Shown here: one piece after another, positions 1-4,426 of the stretch
How positions within the stretch are numbered: the first letter of the stretch is position 1
How the letters are laid out: every line of letters starts with the position of its first letter
Assembly: GCA_031271065.1 (NCBI GenBank)
Contig: JAISWP010000154.1
Coordinates: 1 to 7,763, forward strand
Source of the DNA: Synergistaceae bacterium
GTDB taxonomy: Bacteria; Synergistota; Synergistia; Synergistales; Synergistaceae
DNA: 7,763 nt
Direction of reading: 5' to 3'
Translations under genes and position numbers: made by a program
Notes under the pieces: model-generated
What the model saw: the letters and a program-made list of their open reading frames with translations, nothing else
Told to the model about the DNA's origin: nothing
The model's database searches: none

Positions 1-123
1 GACAACAGCACGTTCGAGGTCAAGCTGATATCGCCGATAGCGATGGAGCCCGGACTTCGTTTCGCGGTCCGCGAGGGCGGACGCACGGTGGGCGCCGGCG
101 TCGTCACCGAGATAATGGAGTGA
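1..123 (+). CDS. tuf: Elongation factor Tu, C-terminal 40 residues (partial)
   Basis: The window opens inside a gene in frame 1 that ends at TGA 121-123. The 40 visible residues include FAVREGGRTVGAGVVTEI, the very conserved end of EF-Tu domain III. EF-Tu is the cytoplasmic GTPase that brings aminoacyl-tRNA to the ribosomal A site. Only the end of the second beta-barrel domain is seen; the GTPase domain lies upstream of the window. The stop is 7 bases before the rpmG start, so the two are surely co-transcribed. The order tuf-rpmG-tRNA-Trp-secE-nusG is a common bacterial arrangement. Whether this is the only tuf copy cannot be told from here. Confidence 0.97.
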   Translation, partial: DNSTFEVKLISPIAMEPGLRFAVREGGRTVGAGVVTEIME

Positions 124-130
124 TGTGAGA

Positions 131-280
131 ATGGCAGACATAGTTGGTCTTCAGTGCACCGAGTGCAAGCGTCGCAATTATGTGACGCACGTCAACAAGA
201 AGAAGGCGCAGAAAAAGCTCGAAAAGCTGAAACACTGCAGGTGGTGCAATAAGCATACCTTGCACAAAGAGACGAAGTAG
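131..280 (+). CDS. rpmG: 50S ribosomal protein L33 (zinc-binding form)
   Basis: This 49-codon ORF encodes a short, very basic protein. Four cysteines form two CxxC pairs, C9-x2-C12 and C36-x2-C39, the zinc ribbon of the C+ form of L33. The middle is a lysine-rich stretch (VNKKKAQKKLEKLK), and the C-terminal CRWCNKHTLHKETK matches the family. L33 sits near the E site of the large subunit. The start is ATG 131; a weak Shine-Dalgarno (GGAG at 117-120) lies inside the end of tuf. Length is normal for L33. Some bacteria swap zinc and zinc-free L33 paralogs under zinc limitation; no Zur-like site is apparent here, and a second copy elsewhere cannot be excluded. Its last codons overlap a possible promoter for the following tRNA. 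Confidence 0.97.
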   Translation: MADIVGLQCTECKRRNYVTHVNKKKAQKKLEKLKHCRWCNKHTLHKETK

Positions 281-288
281 TGTAGAAT
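260..288 (+). promoter_or_regulatory. Possible promoter for tRNA-Trp/secE inside the 3' end of rpmG
   Basis: TTGCAC (260-265) and TAGAAT (283-288) are separated by exactly 17 bases. The -10 matches the consensus at five of six positions, but the -35 at only three. The predicted start would fall a few bases before the tRNA at 302. Readthrough from tuf-rpmG is the alternative. Confidence 0.35.
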
Positions 289-301
289 ACCCTTTGCTCG
301 C

Positions 302-379
302 AGGTCCGTAGCTCCTAACTGGTAGAGCACCGCACTCCAAATGCGGGGGTTGAGGGTTCAAATCCTTCCGGGCCTGCCA
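302..379 (+). tRNA. tRNA-Trp (anticodon CCA)
   Basis: A full cloverleaf can be drawn by hand. The acceptor stem is AGGTCCG (302-308) with CGGGCCT (369-375), containing one T-G pair. The D stem is GCTC/GAGC (311-314 and 325-328) with GG in its loop. The anticodon stem is CCGCA/TGCGG (330-334 and 342-346) around loop CTCCAAA, placing anticodon CCA at 337-339. The T stem is GAGGG/CCTTC (352-356 and 364-368) with loop TTCAAAT. The A1-U72 pair and discriminator G (376) are the expected identity elements of bacterial tRNA-Trp, and the 3' CCA (377-379) is encoded. It lies between rpmG and secE, a frequent location, so it must be cut out of a longer transcript. A run of six T follows directly (380-385), with no terminator hairpin apart from the tRNA itself. 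Confidence 0.97.
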
Positions 380-416
380 TTTTTTGACGTGATTATTATG
401 ATGAGGAGGTCGGGGT

Positions 417-629
417 ATGAAAACGGTCCTCGACTTTAATGTAAGAATGCAGGATTTTATCAGGGAATCCAAAGCCGAGCTCAAAAAGGTTTCGTGGCCC
501 ACCAAAAAACAGGTGTGGTATTCAACGTTGGTGGTGGTTGCCCTGACTGTCGTCATGGGGGTATATCTCGGTCTGGTTGATTTCGCTCTTACGGCGCTTC
601 TCCGCGGGCTCGCCGCTATTTCCGGCTGA
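417..629 (+). CDS. secE: Preprotein translocase subunit SecE
   Basis: This 70-residue protein is the short, single-spanning form of SecE. Residues about 13-30 form the amphipathic cytoplasmic helix, with the family signature AELKKVSWPTKKQ. Residues about 36-60 are one hydrophobic membrane span (STLVVVALTVVMGVYLGLV). SecE clamps SecY in the inner-membrane export channel. A strong Shine-Dalgarno, AGGAGGT (404-410), lies six bases before ATG 417 and fixes the start. The gene follows tRNA-Trp and lies 36 bases upstream of nusG, the normal secE-nusG pair. Nothing is unusual in length or sequence. Confidence 0.96.
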   Translation: MKTVLDFNVRMQDFIRESKAELKKVSWPTKKQVWYSTLVVVALTVVMGVYLGLVDFALTALLRGLAAISG

Positions 630-665
630 GCCGCGGATACGTCCGGGTTACAGACAAGGCAGATT

Positions 666-1220
666 ATGGCGGATTTCAACGAAAATCAGGAACGACGCTG
701 GTATGTGGTTCAAACTTACTCCGGCTACGAGAACAAGGTCAGGGCGAATCTGGAGCAGCGCATCGCCACTATGGGCATGGAGGATAAGATATTCAGGGTC
801 CTCGTGCCGGTGGAAGAGAGAGTTTACACAAAAGAAGGCAAGGTCAAGCGGGTCAGGCGCAAGGTCTTTCCGAGTTATGTCTTAGTCGAGATGAAACTTG
901 TGGAACAGTCTTGGTATGTGGTGCGCCACACGCCGGGAGTTACCGGGTTTGTGGGCACCGGCAACCATCCGATACCTCTTTCCCCCAAAGAAGTCACTGA
1001 GATCATGGCTAAGATCACCAAAGATCAGGCGAAGCTGAAAATCGAAATTCCCTTCAAGCCGGGGGATACGGTAAGAGTCAAGAGCGGTCCTCTCGCGGGA
1101 AGCGTCGGTCCCGTGATCGAGGTCAATCCCGACAAGGGTAAAGTGACCTTCAGCATAACCTTCATCGGGGGTATCGAGCAGCTCACCGAGGCGGATCACT
1201 CCGATCTCGAAAAAGTATGA
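666..1220 (+). CDS. nusG: Transcription termination/antitermination factor NusG
   Basis: This 184-residue protein has the usual NusG length. The N-terminal NGN domain (about 10-119) begins with RRWYVVQTYSGYENKV and contains FPSYVLVEM and WYVVRHTPGVTGFVG, the part that binds the RNA polymerase clamp. The C-terminal KOW domain (about 131-184) begins FKPGDTVRVKSGPLAG and contacts Rho or ribosomal protein S10 in well-studied species. The end, ITFIGGIEQLTEADHSDLEK, departs from the common FGR-TPVEL-F-QVEK pattern, although length and KOW core are intact. The Shine-Dalgarno is weak (AAGG at 656-659, six bases from ATG), so translation may depend partly on coupling to secE. A terminator-like hairpin follows the stop. 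Confidence 0.96.
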   Translation: MADFNENQERRWYVVQTYSGYENKVRANLEQRIATMGMEDKIFRVLVPVEERVYTKEGKVKRVRRKVFPSYVLVEMKLVEQSWYVVRHTPGVTGFVGTGNHPIPLSPKEVTEIMAKITKDQAKLKIEIPFKPGDTVRVKSGPLAGSVGPVIEVNPDKGKVTFSITFIGGIEQLTEADHSDLEKV

Positions 1221-1234
1221 CATTCGACTGATAT

Positions 1235-1268
1235 CCGCAGCCGGCGCGACCTGCCGGAAGCGGTTTTT
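1235..1268 (+). terminator. Terminator-like hairpin between nusG and rplK
   Basis: CCGC (1235-1238) pairs with GCGG (1260-1263) and CCGGC (1241-1245) pairs with GCCGG (1253-1257). A 2x2 mismatch (AG against AA) lies between them, and the loop is 7 bases (1246-1252). Five T follow (1264-1268). The hairpin begins 15 bases after the nusG stop. I see no complete promoter between it and rplK, so it more likely works as a leaky terminator or attenuator than as a full stop. The internal mismatch also makes it weaker than the hairpin after rplL. Confidence 0.5.
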
Positions 1269-1276
1269 ACATTGAC

Positions 1277-1338
1277 AAGACGCACCGCGGATTTCGTCCG
1301 CACGGGCTAGAGCGCGCGGTTTCTCCGGCAAGCGTCTT
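1277..1338 (+). promoter_or_regulatory. Structured rplK leader RNA
   Basis: AAGACGC (1277-1283) is a perfect complement of GCGTCTT (1332-1338), and the adjoining ACCGCG (1284-1289) is a perfect complement of CGCGGT (1315-1320). Together they make a two-part stem of 7 and 6 pairs with an 11-base bulge (1321-1331) on the 3' side only. An alternative local hairpin, GCGGA (1287-1291) with TCCGC (1297-1301), competes with the inner part. The stem ends nine bases before the rplK Shine-Dalgarno. Leaders of rplK operons often carry L1-dependent control, but I do not find the GTGGGAG motif here that is present in the rplA leader. Function is therefore an inference. Confidence 0.4.
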
Positions 1339-1365
1339 TAAAACCTAAGGAGGTATTTTTACCAT

Positions 1366-1791
1366 ATGGCAAAGAAGGTAATTGGGGAACTGAAGCTTCA
1401 GCTCCCCGCGGGCAAGGCTACGCCGGCTCCGCCGGTAGGACCGGCGCTGGGTCAGCGCGGCATCAACATAATGGAGTTCGTGAAGCAGTTCAACGCCAGG
1501 ACAGCCGATCAGACTGGAATGATAATCCCAGTTGTGATAACGGTTTACGCCGACCGCAGTTTCTCTTTCATAATGAAGACGCCGCCGGCGAGCGTTCTGC
1601 TCAAAAAGGCGATAGGCAAGGAGAAGGGTTCCGGCGTTCCGAACAAGAGTTTCATAGGCAAGGTCACCCGCAAGCAGGTGCAGGAAATAGCCGCCCTCAA
1701 AATGGCGGACTTGAACGCCGGCGGCATCGAGGCCGCTATGAGGATGGTCGAGGGCACCGCCAGATCCATGGGGGTCGAGATAACCGCCTGA
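1366..1791 (+). CDS. rplK: 50S ribosomal protein L11
   Basis: This 141-residue protein has the standard L11 length. The N-terminal domain (about 1-70) contains KLQLPAGKATPAPPVGPALGQ and GINIMEFVKQFN, the proline-rich face near the thiostrepton-binding site. The C-terminal domain (about 75-141) contains KKAIGKEKGSGVPNKSFIGK and ends MRMVEGTARSMGVEI; it binds the GTPase-associated 23S rRNA. L11 forms the base of the ribosomal stalk together with L10 and L7/L12. A strong Shine-Dalgarno, AAGGAGGT (1347-1354), lies 11 bases before ATG 1366. The gene is paired with rplA as usual, but the 88-base gap to the rplA start holds an L1-binding-like stem-loop. Confidence 0.98.
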   Translation: MAKKVIGELKLQLPAGKATPAPPVGPALGQRGINIMEFVKQFNARTADQTGMIIPVVITVYADRSFSFIMKTPPASVLLKKAIGKEKGSGVPNKSFIGKVTRKQVQEIAALKMADLNAGGIEAAMRMVEGTARSMGVEITA

Positions 1792-1820
1792 CAAGCGTCA
1801 TTACCCGTAATATAAATCGA

Positions 1821-1866
1821 GTGGGAGGGGTGGCTCTCGGAAGAGCGCGGACCCCGCCGGCACCAC
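1821..1866 (+). promoter_or_regulatory. L1-binding rRNA-mimic stem-loop (autoregulatory site for rplA)
   Basis: Three stacked helices can be drawn. GTGG (1821-1824) pairs with CCAC (1863-1866), GGGGT (1827-1831) with ACCCC (1851-1855), and GCTCT (1833-1837) with AGAGC (1842-1846) around a CGGA tetraloop. The lower internal loop is asymmetric, with GA (1825-1826) on the 5' side and seven bases (1856-1862) on the 3' side. The 5' strand GTGGGAGG equals the start of the L1-binding segment of E. coli 23S rRNA as I recall it. That segment also has GTGG, GA, a helix, a longer 3' loop and then CCAC. The stem ends directly at the rplA Shine-Dalgarno, so L1 bound here would block initiation. L1 repression through rRNA mimicry is established for the E. 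coli L11 operon and for archaeal L1 genes. Confidence 0.7.
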
Positions 1867-1872
1867 GGGAGG
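1867..1872 (+). promoter_or_regulatory. Shine-Dalgarno that decides the rplA start
   Basis: GGGAGG lies one base before ATG 1874 but seven bases before ATG 1880. Only the second distance is usable, so rplA starts at 1880. The site directly abuts the 3' end of the L1-binding-like stem. Confidence 0.85.
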
Positions 1873-1879
1873 TATGAAT

Positions 1880-2587
1880 ATGACAGTGAAGAGCAAAAGG
1901 TTCAAAGCGCTGCTGGAAAAGGTCGATCCGGCCAGAAAATACGATCTGCCCGAAGCGGTCGCGTTAGTCAAAGAGTGCGCCAACGCTAAGTTCGACGAGA
2001 GCATCGAGCTGCACGTCAGGCTCGGGGTCGATCCCCGTCACGCGGATCAGCAGGTCAGGAGTACGATAGTCCTTCCCCACGGCACAGGCCACACGAAGCG
2101 CGTTCTCGTCATTGCAGGCGGAGAGAAACTGCGCGAGGCCGAGGAAGCCGGAGCGGATTTCGTGGGGGGAGAGGAGAAGGCTGCCGAAATAGAGGGCGGC
2201 TGGCTCGACTTCGACGCCGTCATAGCCACTCCCGACGTGATGAAAGTCGTAGGCAGGCTCGGCAGGATATTGGGTCCCCGGGGCATGATGCCCAGCGCCA
2301 AGACGAACACCGTGACGTTCGATGTGGCTGGCGCGGTGAAGGAGATAAAGGCGGGCCGGGTGGAGTTCCGCGTGGACAAGGCAGGCATAATCCACAACGC
2401 CGTGGGGCGCGCTTCCTTCACGGCCGAGCAGCTGCTGGACAACCTACGTACCCTCATCCGGGCTATAGTGAAAGCCCGTCCGTCTGCCGTGAAGGGGACG
2501 TATCTGAAAGGGGCCGCGCTTTCTTCCACCATGGGAATCGGCATCAAGCTCGACGAATCCGCCGTACAGAAGGACAGCGCCGAGTGA
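1880..2587 (+). CDS. rplA: 50S ribosomal protein L1
   Basis: From ATG 1880 the protein is 235 residues, the usual L1 length. It begins MTVKSKRFKALLEKVDPARKY and carries the family's ELHVRLGVDPRHADQQVR and TIVLPHGTGHTKRV near residues 41-75. GRLGRILGPRGMMPSAKT follows in domain II, and GRVEFRVDKAGIIHNAVGR near the return to domain I. L1 binds the mobile stalk of 23S rRNA at the E site and helps release deacylated tRNA. It is also a translational repressor of its own operon in well-studied bacteria. ATG 1874 would add two residues but is too close to the Shine-Dalgarno. The gene is followed by a fresh promoter for rplJ-rplL rather than a terminator. Confidence 0.97.
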   Translation: MTVKSKRFKALLEKVDPARKYDLPEAVALVKECANAKFDESIELHVRLGVDPRHADQQVRSTIVLPHGTGHTKRVLVIAGGEKLREAEEAGADFVGGEEKAAEIEGGWLDFDAVIATPDVMKVVGRLGRILGPRGMMPSAKTNTVTFDVAGAVKEIKAGRVEFRVDKAGIIHNAVGRASFTAEQLLDNLRTLIRAIVKARPSAVKGTYLKGAALSSTMGIGIKLDESAVQKDSAE

Positions 2588-2614
2588 CGGATAAATAGCG
2601 ATTCGTGTTCCGGC

Positions 2615-2643
2615 TTGAAAACCGGGCCGGTTAAATGTATAAT
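2615..2643 (+). promoter_or_regulatory. Strong sigma-70-type promoter for rplJ-rplL
   Basis: TTGAAA (2615-2620) and TATAAT (2638-2643) are separated by 17 bases: five of six and six of six consensus matches at ideal spacing. Transcription should begin near 2650, giving a leader of about 145 bases before rplJ. The spacer holds an inverted repeat, AACCGG (2620-2625) and CCGGTT (2627-2632) around a single G. That repeat could be an operator or could be chance. Confidence 0.8.
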
Positions 2644-2650
2644 TGCATCT

Positions 2651-2706
2651 GGGCCCAAGACAGCGGGTGCGGAGAATCATGCCGCTCAATATCCCGCCGA
2701 GGTTCG
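2651..2706 (+). ncRNA. Ribosomal protein L10 leader (L10-L12 binding element)
   Basis: The segment AAGACAGCGGGTGC and the later CCCGCCGAGGT resemble the conserved parts of the L10 leader family upstream of rplJ, as I remember them. GCGGG (2663-2667) pairs with CCCGC (2693-2697), and the inner GCGG (2669-2672) pairs with CCGC (2682-2685) around a nine-base loop. The junction between the stems is strongly asymmetric, with one base on the 5' side and seven (2686-2692) on the 3' side. That is the type of kinked element bound by the L10(L12)4 complex. It lies just after the predicted transcription start and before an attenuator hairpin. Confidence 0.75.
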
Positions 2707-2729
2707 ACGAATTTTATATCTCGCCGACT

Positions 2730-2771
2730 AAAACCGGGCTCGTGACTCTTGTGAGCGCCGGTTTTCATTTT
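2730..2771 (+). terminator. Attenuator hairpin in the rplJ leader
   Basis: AAAACCGG (2730-2737) pairs perfectly with CCGGTTTT (2758-2765), and GCTC (2738-2741) pairs with GAGC (2753-2756), leaving one bulged G (2757). The loop is 11 bases. Eight of the ten bases 2762-2771 after the G-C pairs are T. It lies 11 bases before the rplJ Shine-Dalgarno, far from any stop codon, so it is a regulated terminator rather than the end of rplA. L10(L12)4-controlled attenuation of rplJL is established in Bacillus subtilis; the same mechanism here is inferred. Confidence 0.75.
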
Positions 2772-2795
2772 GCAAAAAGCTAAGGAGGTGAATTC

Positions 2796-3326
2796 ATGCC
2801 AACGGAAGCAAAACGTCAGGAGATAGACGAACTGGTCAGAAAGGTCAAATCGAGCGCGGCGATTTACATCGTCGAGTACAGAGGACTGACGGTCTCGAAG
2901 TCGACATCGGTGCGCCGTCAGATACGGGCCGCGGAGGGTGAGATGAAGGTCGCGAAAAACACTCTCATGCGGATAGCCCTCCGGGAGTCCGGTCTGCCCA
3001 CGGCCAGCGAGATAGACTCGGGCCCCAACGCCTATGTATTCGCGTACAAGGACGCGGCGGCGCCTGCCAGAGCTATACGCGACTTCTCCAGGGAGAAGGG
3101 CAACGAGGCCTTAGCCGTCAAAGGAGGCATCCTGGGAAATAGGGTGATCTCAAAAGAGCAGGTCCACGCGCTGGCCGAACTTCCCTCGAAGGAAGTCCTC
3201 GTGTCCACCCTGCTCGGCGCCTTCAACGGCCCCATTCAGGGGTTCGTCACGGTCCTGTCCGGTCCCGCCCGCGGTCTGGCAACGGTGCTGACTCGGATCA
3301 AAGAACAGAGAGAAGAGGCCGCTTAG
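2796..3326 (+). CDS. rplJ: 50S ribosomal protein L10
   Basis: This 176-residue protein is of normal L10 length. The N-terminal RNA-binding domain includes AIYIVEYRGLTVSKSTSVRRQ (about residues 22-42) and MKVAKNTLMRIAL, the family hallmark KNTL. The C-terminal helix (about 140-176, ending ATVLTRIKEQREEAA) is where L7/L12 dimers attach. L10 anchors the flexible stalk to the 23S rRNA next to L11. Translation starts at ATG 2796, six bases after a near-perfect AAGGAGGT (2782-2789). The gene has its own promoter and a leader with an L10-binding element and an attenuator, so it is probably autoregulated. The rplL start lies 41 bases after its stop. Confidence 0.98.
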   Translation: MPTEAKRQEIDELVRKVKSSAAIYIVEYRGLTVSKSTSVRRQIRAAEGEMKVAKNTLMRIALRESGLPTASEIDSGPNAYVFAYKDAAAPARAIRDFSREKGNEALAVKGGILGNRVISKEQVHALAELPSKEVLVSTLLGAFNGPIQGFVTVLSGPARGLATVLTRIKEQREEAA

Positions 3327-3367
3327 CGCGCCTGAAATTTGCACAAGTCTGACAAGGAGGACTAACA

Positions 3368-3745
3368 ATGACAAAAGATGAACTGGTAAAAGCGATAGAA
3401 GAAATGTCCGTTCTCGAACTCTCGGAACTGGTACACGCGCTCGAGGATAGGTTCGGAGTCTCCGCCGCCGCGCCCGTGGCTGCCGTCGCCGCTGCCGGCC
3501 CCGCCGCCGGCCCCGCCGTCGTCGAGGAGGAGAAGAGCGAGTTCGACGTCGTTCTGATCGACCATGGTTCCAACAAGATCGGAGTCATCAAGATCGTCCG
3601 CGAGATCACCGGACTCGGCCTGAAAGAGGCCAAGGACCTGGTCGACAATCCCCCCAAAGCGATAAAGGAAGCGGCAAGCAAGGAAGAGGCCGAGGAGATC
3701 AAAAAGAAAGTCGAAGAGGCGGGAGCGAAAGTCGAACTCAAATAG
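3368..3745 (+). CDS. rplL: 50S ribosomal protein L7/L12
   Basis: This 125-residue acidic protein is typical L7/L12. Residues 1-30 form the dimerisation domain that binds the L10 helix. Residues about 31-52 are the flexible Ala/Pro/Gly hinge. Residues about 53-125 form the globular domain that recruits EF-Tu and EF-G, with KIGVIKIVREITGLGLKEAK and DLVDNPPKAIKE. AAGGAGG (3354-3360) lies seven bases before ATG 3368. L12 is made in several copies per ribosome, which fits its strong, separate Shine-Dalgarno. The hinge contains a perfect 12-base tandem duplication (3494-3517). A strong terminator follows, and rpoB is not downstream. Confidence 0.98.
   Translation: MTKDELVKAIEEMSVLELSELVHALEDRFGVSAAAPVAAVAAAGPAAGPAVVEEEKSEFDVVLIDHGSNKIGVIKIVREITGLGLKEAKDLVDNPPKAIKEAASKEEAEEIKKKVEEAGAKVELK
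3494..3517 (+). repeat. 12-base tandem duplication in the rplL hinge
   Basis: GCCGGCCCCGCC occurs twice head to tail (3494-3505 and 3506-3517), in frame, encoding AGPA-AGPA (residues 43-50). It lengthens the flexible linker by four residues without touching the folded domains. Confidence 0.95.
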
Positions 3746-3778
3746 CACTTCGGGCATTGCCCAGTATTATTTAATTTC

Positions 3779-3818
3779 AAAACGGAGCGAGTCCTTTTTG
3801 CGGGCCGCTCCGTTTTAT
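3779..3818 (+). terminator. Intrinsic terminator after rplL
   Basis: The 11-base arms AAAACGGAGCG (3779-3789) and CGCTCCGTTTT (3806-3816) are perfect complements around a 16-base loop, and the distal end supplies a TTTT tract. It lies 33 bases after the rplL stop and should end the ribosomal transcript. A smaller hairpin, GGGC/GCCC (3752-3755 and 3759-3762), precedes it. Confidence 0.9.
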
Positions 3819-3846
3819 GTTATATTTTGATCATCATAATCTGCTG

Positions 3847-3918
3847 TTCCGGTTTTACGCCGAAGCTGCCCTTGTCCCGCATGAAGCCGGAATGAGCGGC
3901 GCGGACGCGCCGCCGCTC
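3847..3918. other. Structured gap upstream of the hemerythrin gene
   Basis: The 285 bases between rplL and the hemerythrin gene (3746-4030) hold no convincing gene. After the rplL terminator, TTCCGG (3847-3852) is complementary to CCGGAA (3887-3892), enclosing 34 bases. Directly next to it is a very GC-rich hairpin: GCGGCGCG (3896-3903) and CGCGCCGC (3906-3913), flanked in another register by GAGCGG and CCGCTC (3894-3899 and 3913-3918). No T tract follows on the + strand, so it is not an ordinary terminator. I do not recognise it as a known riboswitch or small RNA. It may be an mRNA leader, an operator region or a remnant. Confidence 0.4.
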
Positions 3919-4030
3919 GGAGAATATGTATGTATGGGCGTTTGACGGGGGGTGCTCTGGGTCACTGAATCAAACGGCTGAAATTCCGCGGTCTGATGCA
4001 ATTACAATTATACAGAGGAGATGAGGATCA

Positions 4031-4420
4031 ATGCTGTGGACGAAGTCTCTTGAAACCGGCATAGCCAAGATAGACGAGCAGCACAAGGAGCTGTTCCGTC
4101 AGATAGACATGCTTCTGGACCCGAAGAACACCAACCGCCACGCCGAGGTCATCAATTTTCTTGACGGTTACATAGCGAAACACTTCTCGGACGAGCAGAG
4201 GATGCAGGCGGACTCCAAATATCCCAAGGCCGCCGCTCACAAAAGTTATCACGACGGCTATATAGTATCTTTCCGCAAACTGAAGGAGACGTATTTAAAG
4301 GAAGGGCCGACGGCGCAGAACAACATGGCGGTCAACAAAAGCGTCGTCGGCTGGCTGAAGGAGCACATCCTGGTGCACGACAAAGAGTTCGCCGAGTACT
4401 ACAGAGCCGTCAAAAAATAG
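4031..4420 (+). CDS. Bacteriohemerythrin (di-iron O2-binding protein)
   Basis: This 129-residue single-domain protein belongs to the hemerythrin family. All seven expected iron ligands are visible with family spacing: H18 (in IDEQH), H51 and E55 (KHFSDE), H70 and H74 (AHKSYH), and H112 and D117 (EHILVHD). W3 and the segment GIAKIDEQHKEL are also typical. The fold is a four-helix bundle holding a di-iron centre that binds O2 reversibly. In bacteria such proteins are proposed to store, deliver, sense or scavenge O2. There is no signal peptide, membrane span or fused signalling domain, so it is a soluble cytoplasmic protein. AGAGGAG (4014-4020) lies ten bases before ATG 4031; an out-of-frame ATG at 4021 sits between them. 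It probably forms its own transcript, but I could not fix its promoter. Confidence 0.93.
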   Translation: MLWTKSLETGIAKIDEQHKELFRQIDMLLDPKNTNRHAEVINFLDGYIAKHFSDEQRMQADSKYPKAAAHKSYHDGYIVSFRKLKETYLKEGPTAQNNMAVNKSVVGWLKEHILVHDKEFAEYYRAVKK

Positions 4421-4426
4421 TCCGGT

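Noticed and set aside
104..679. Open frame of 191 codons antisense to rpmG, tRNA-Trp and secE
   Set aside because: It runs through a tRNA gene and two conserved genes and has no recognisable product.
1272..1277. TTGACA that could be the -35 of an rplK promoter
   Set aside because: The bases 17 downstream (CGTCCG, 1295-1300) and their neighbours show no -10, and CTAGAG (1307-1312) is about 29 bases away.
3827..3840. FNR-like site TTGAT-N4-ATAAT near the hemerythrin gene
   Set aside because: Only one half matches TTGAT; the second half departs from ATCAA at two of five positions, and no promoter lies at a suitable distance.
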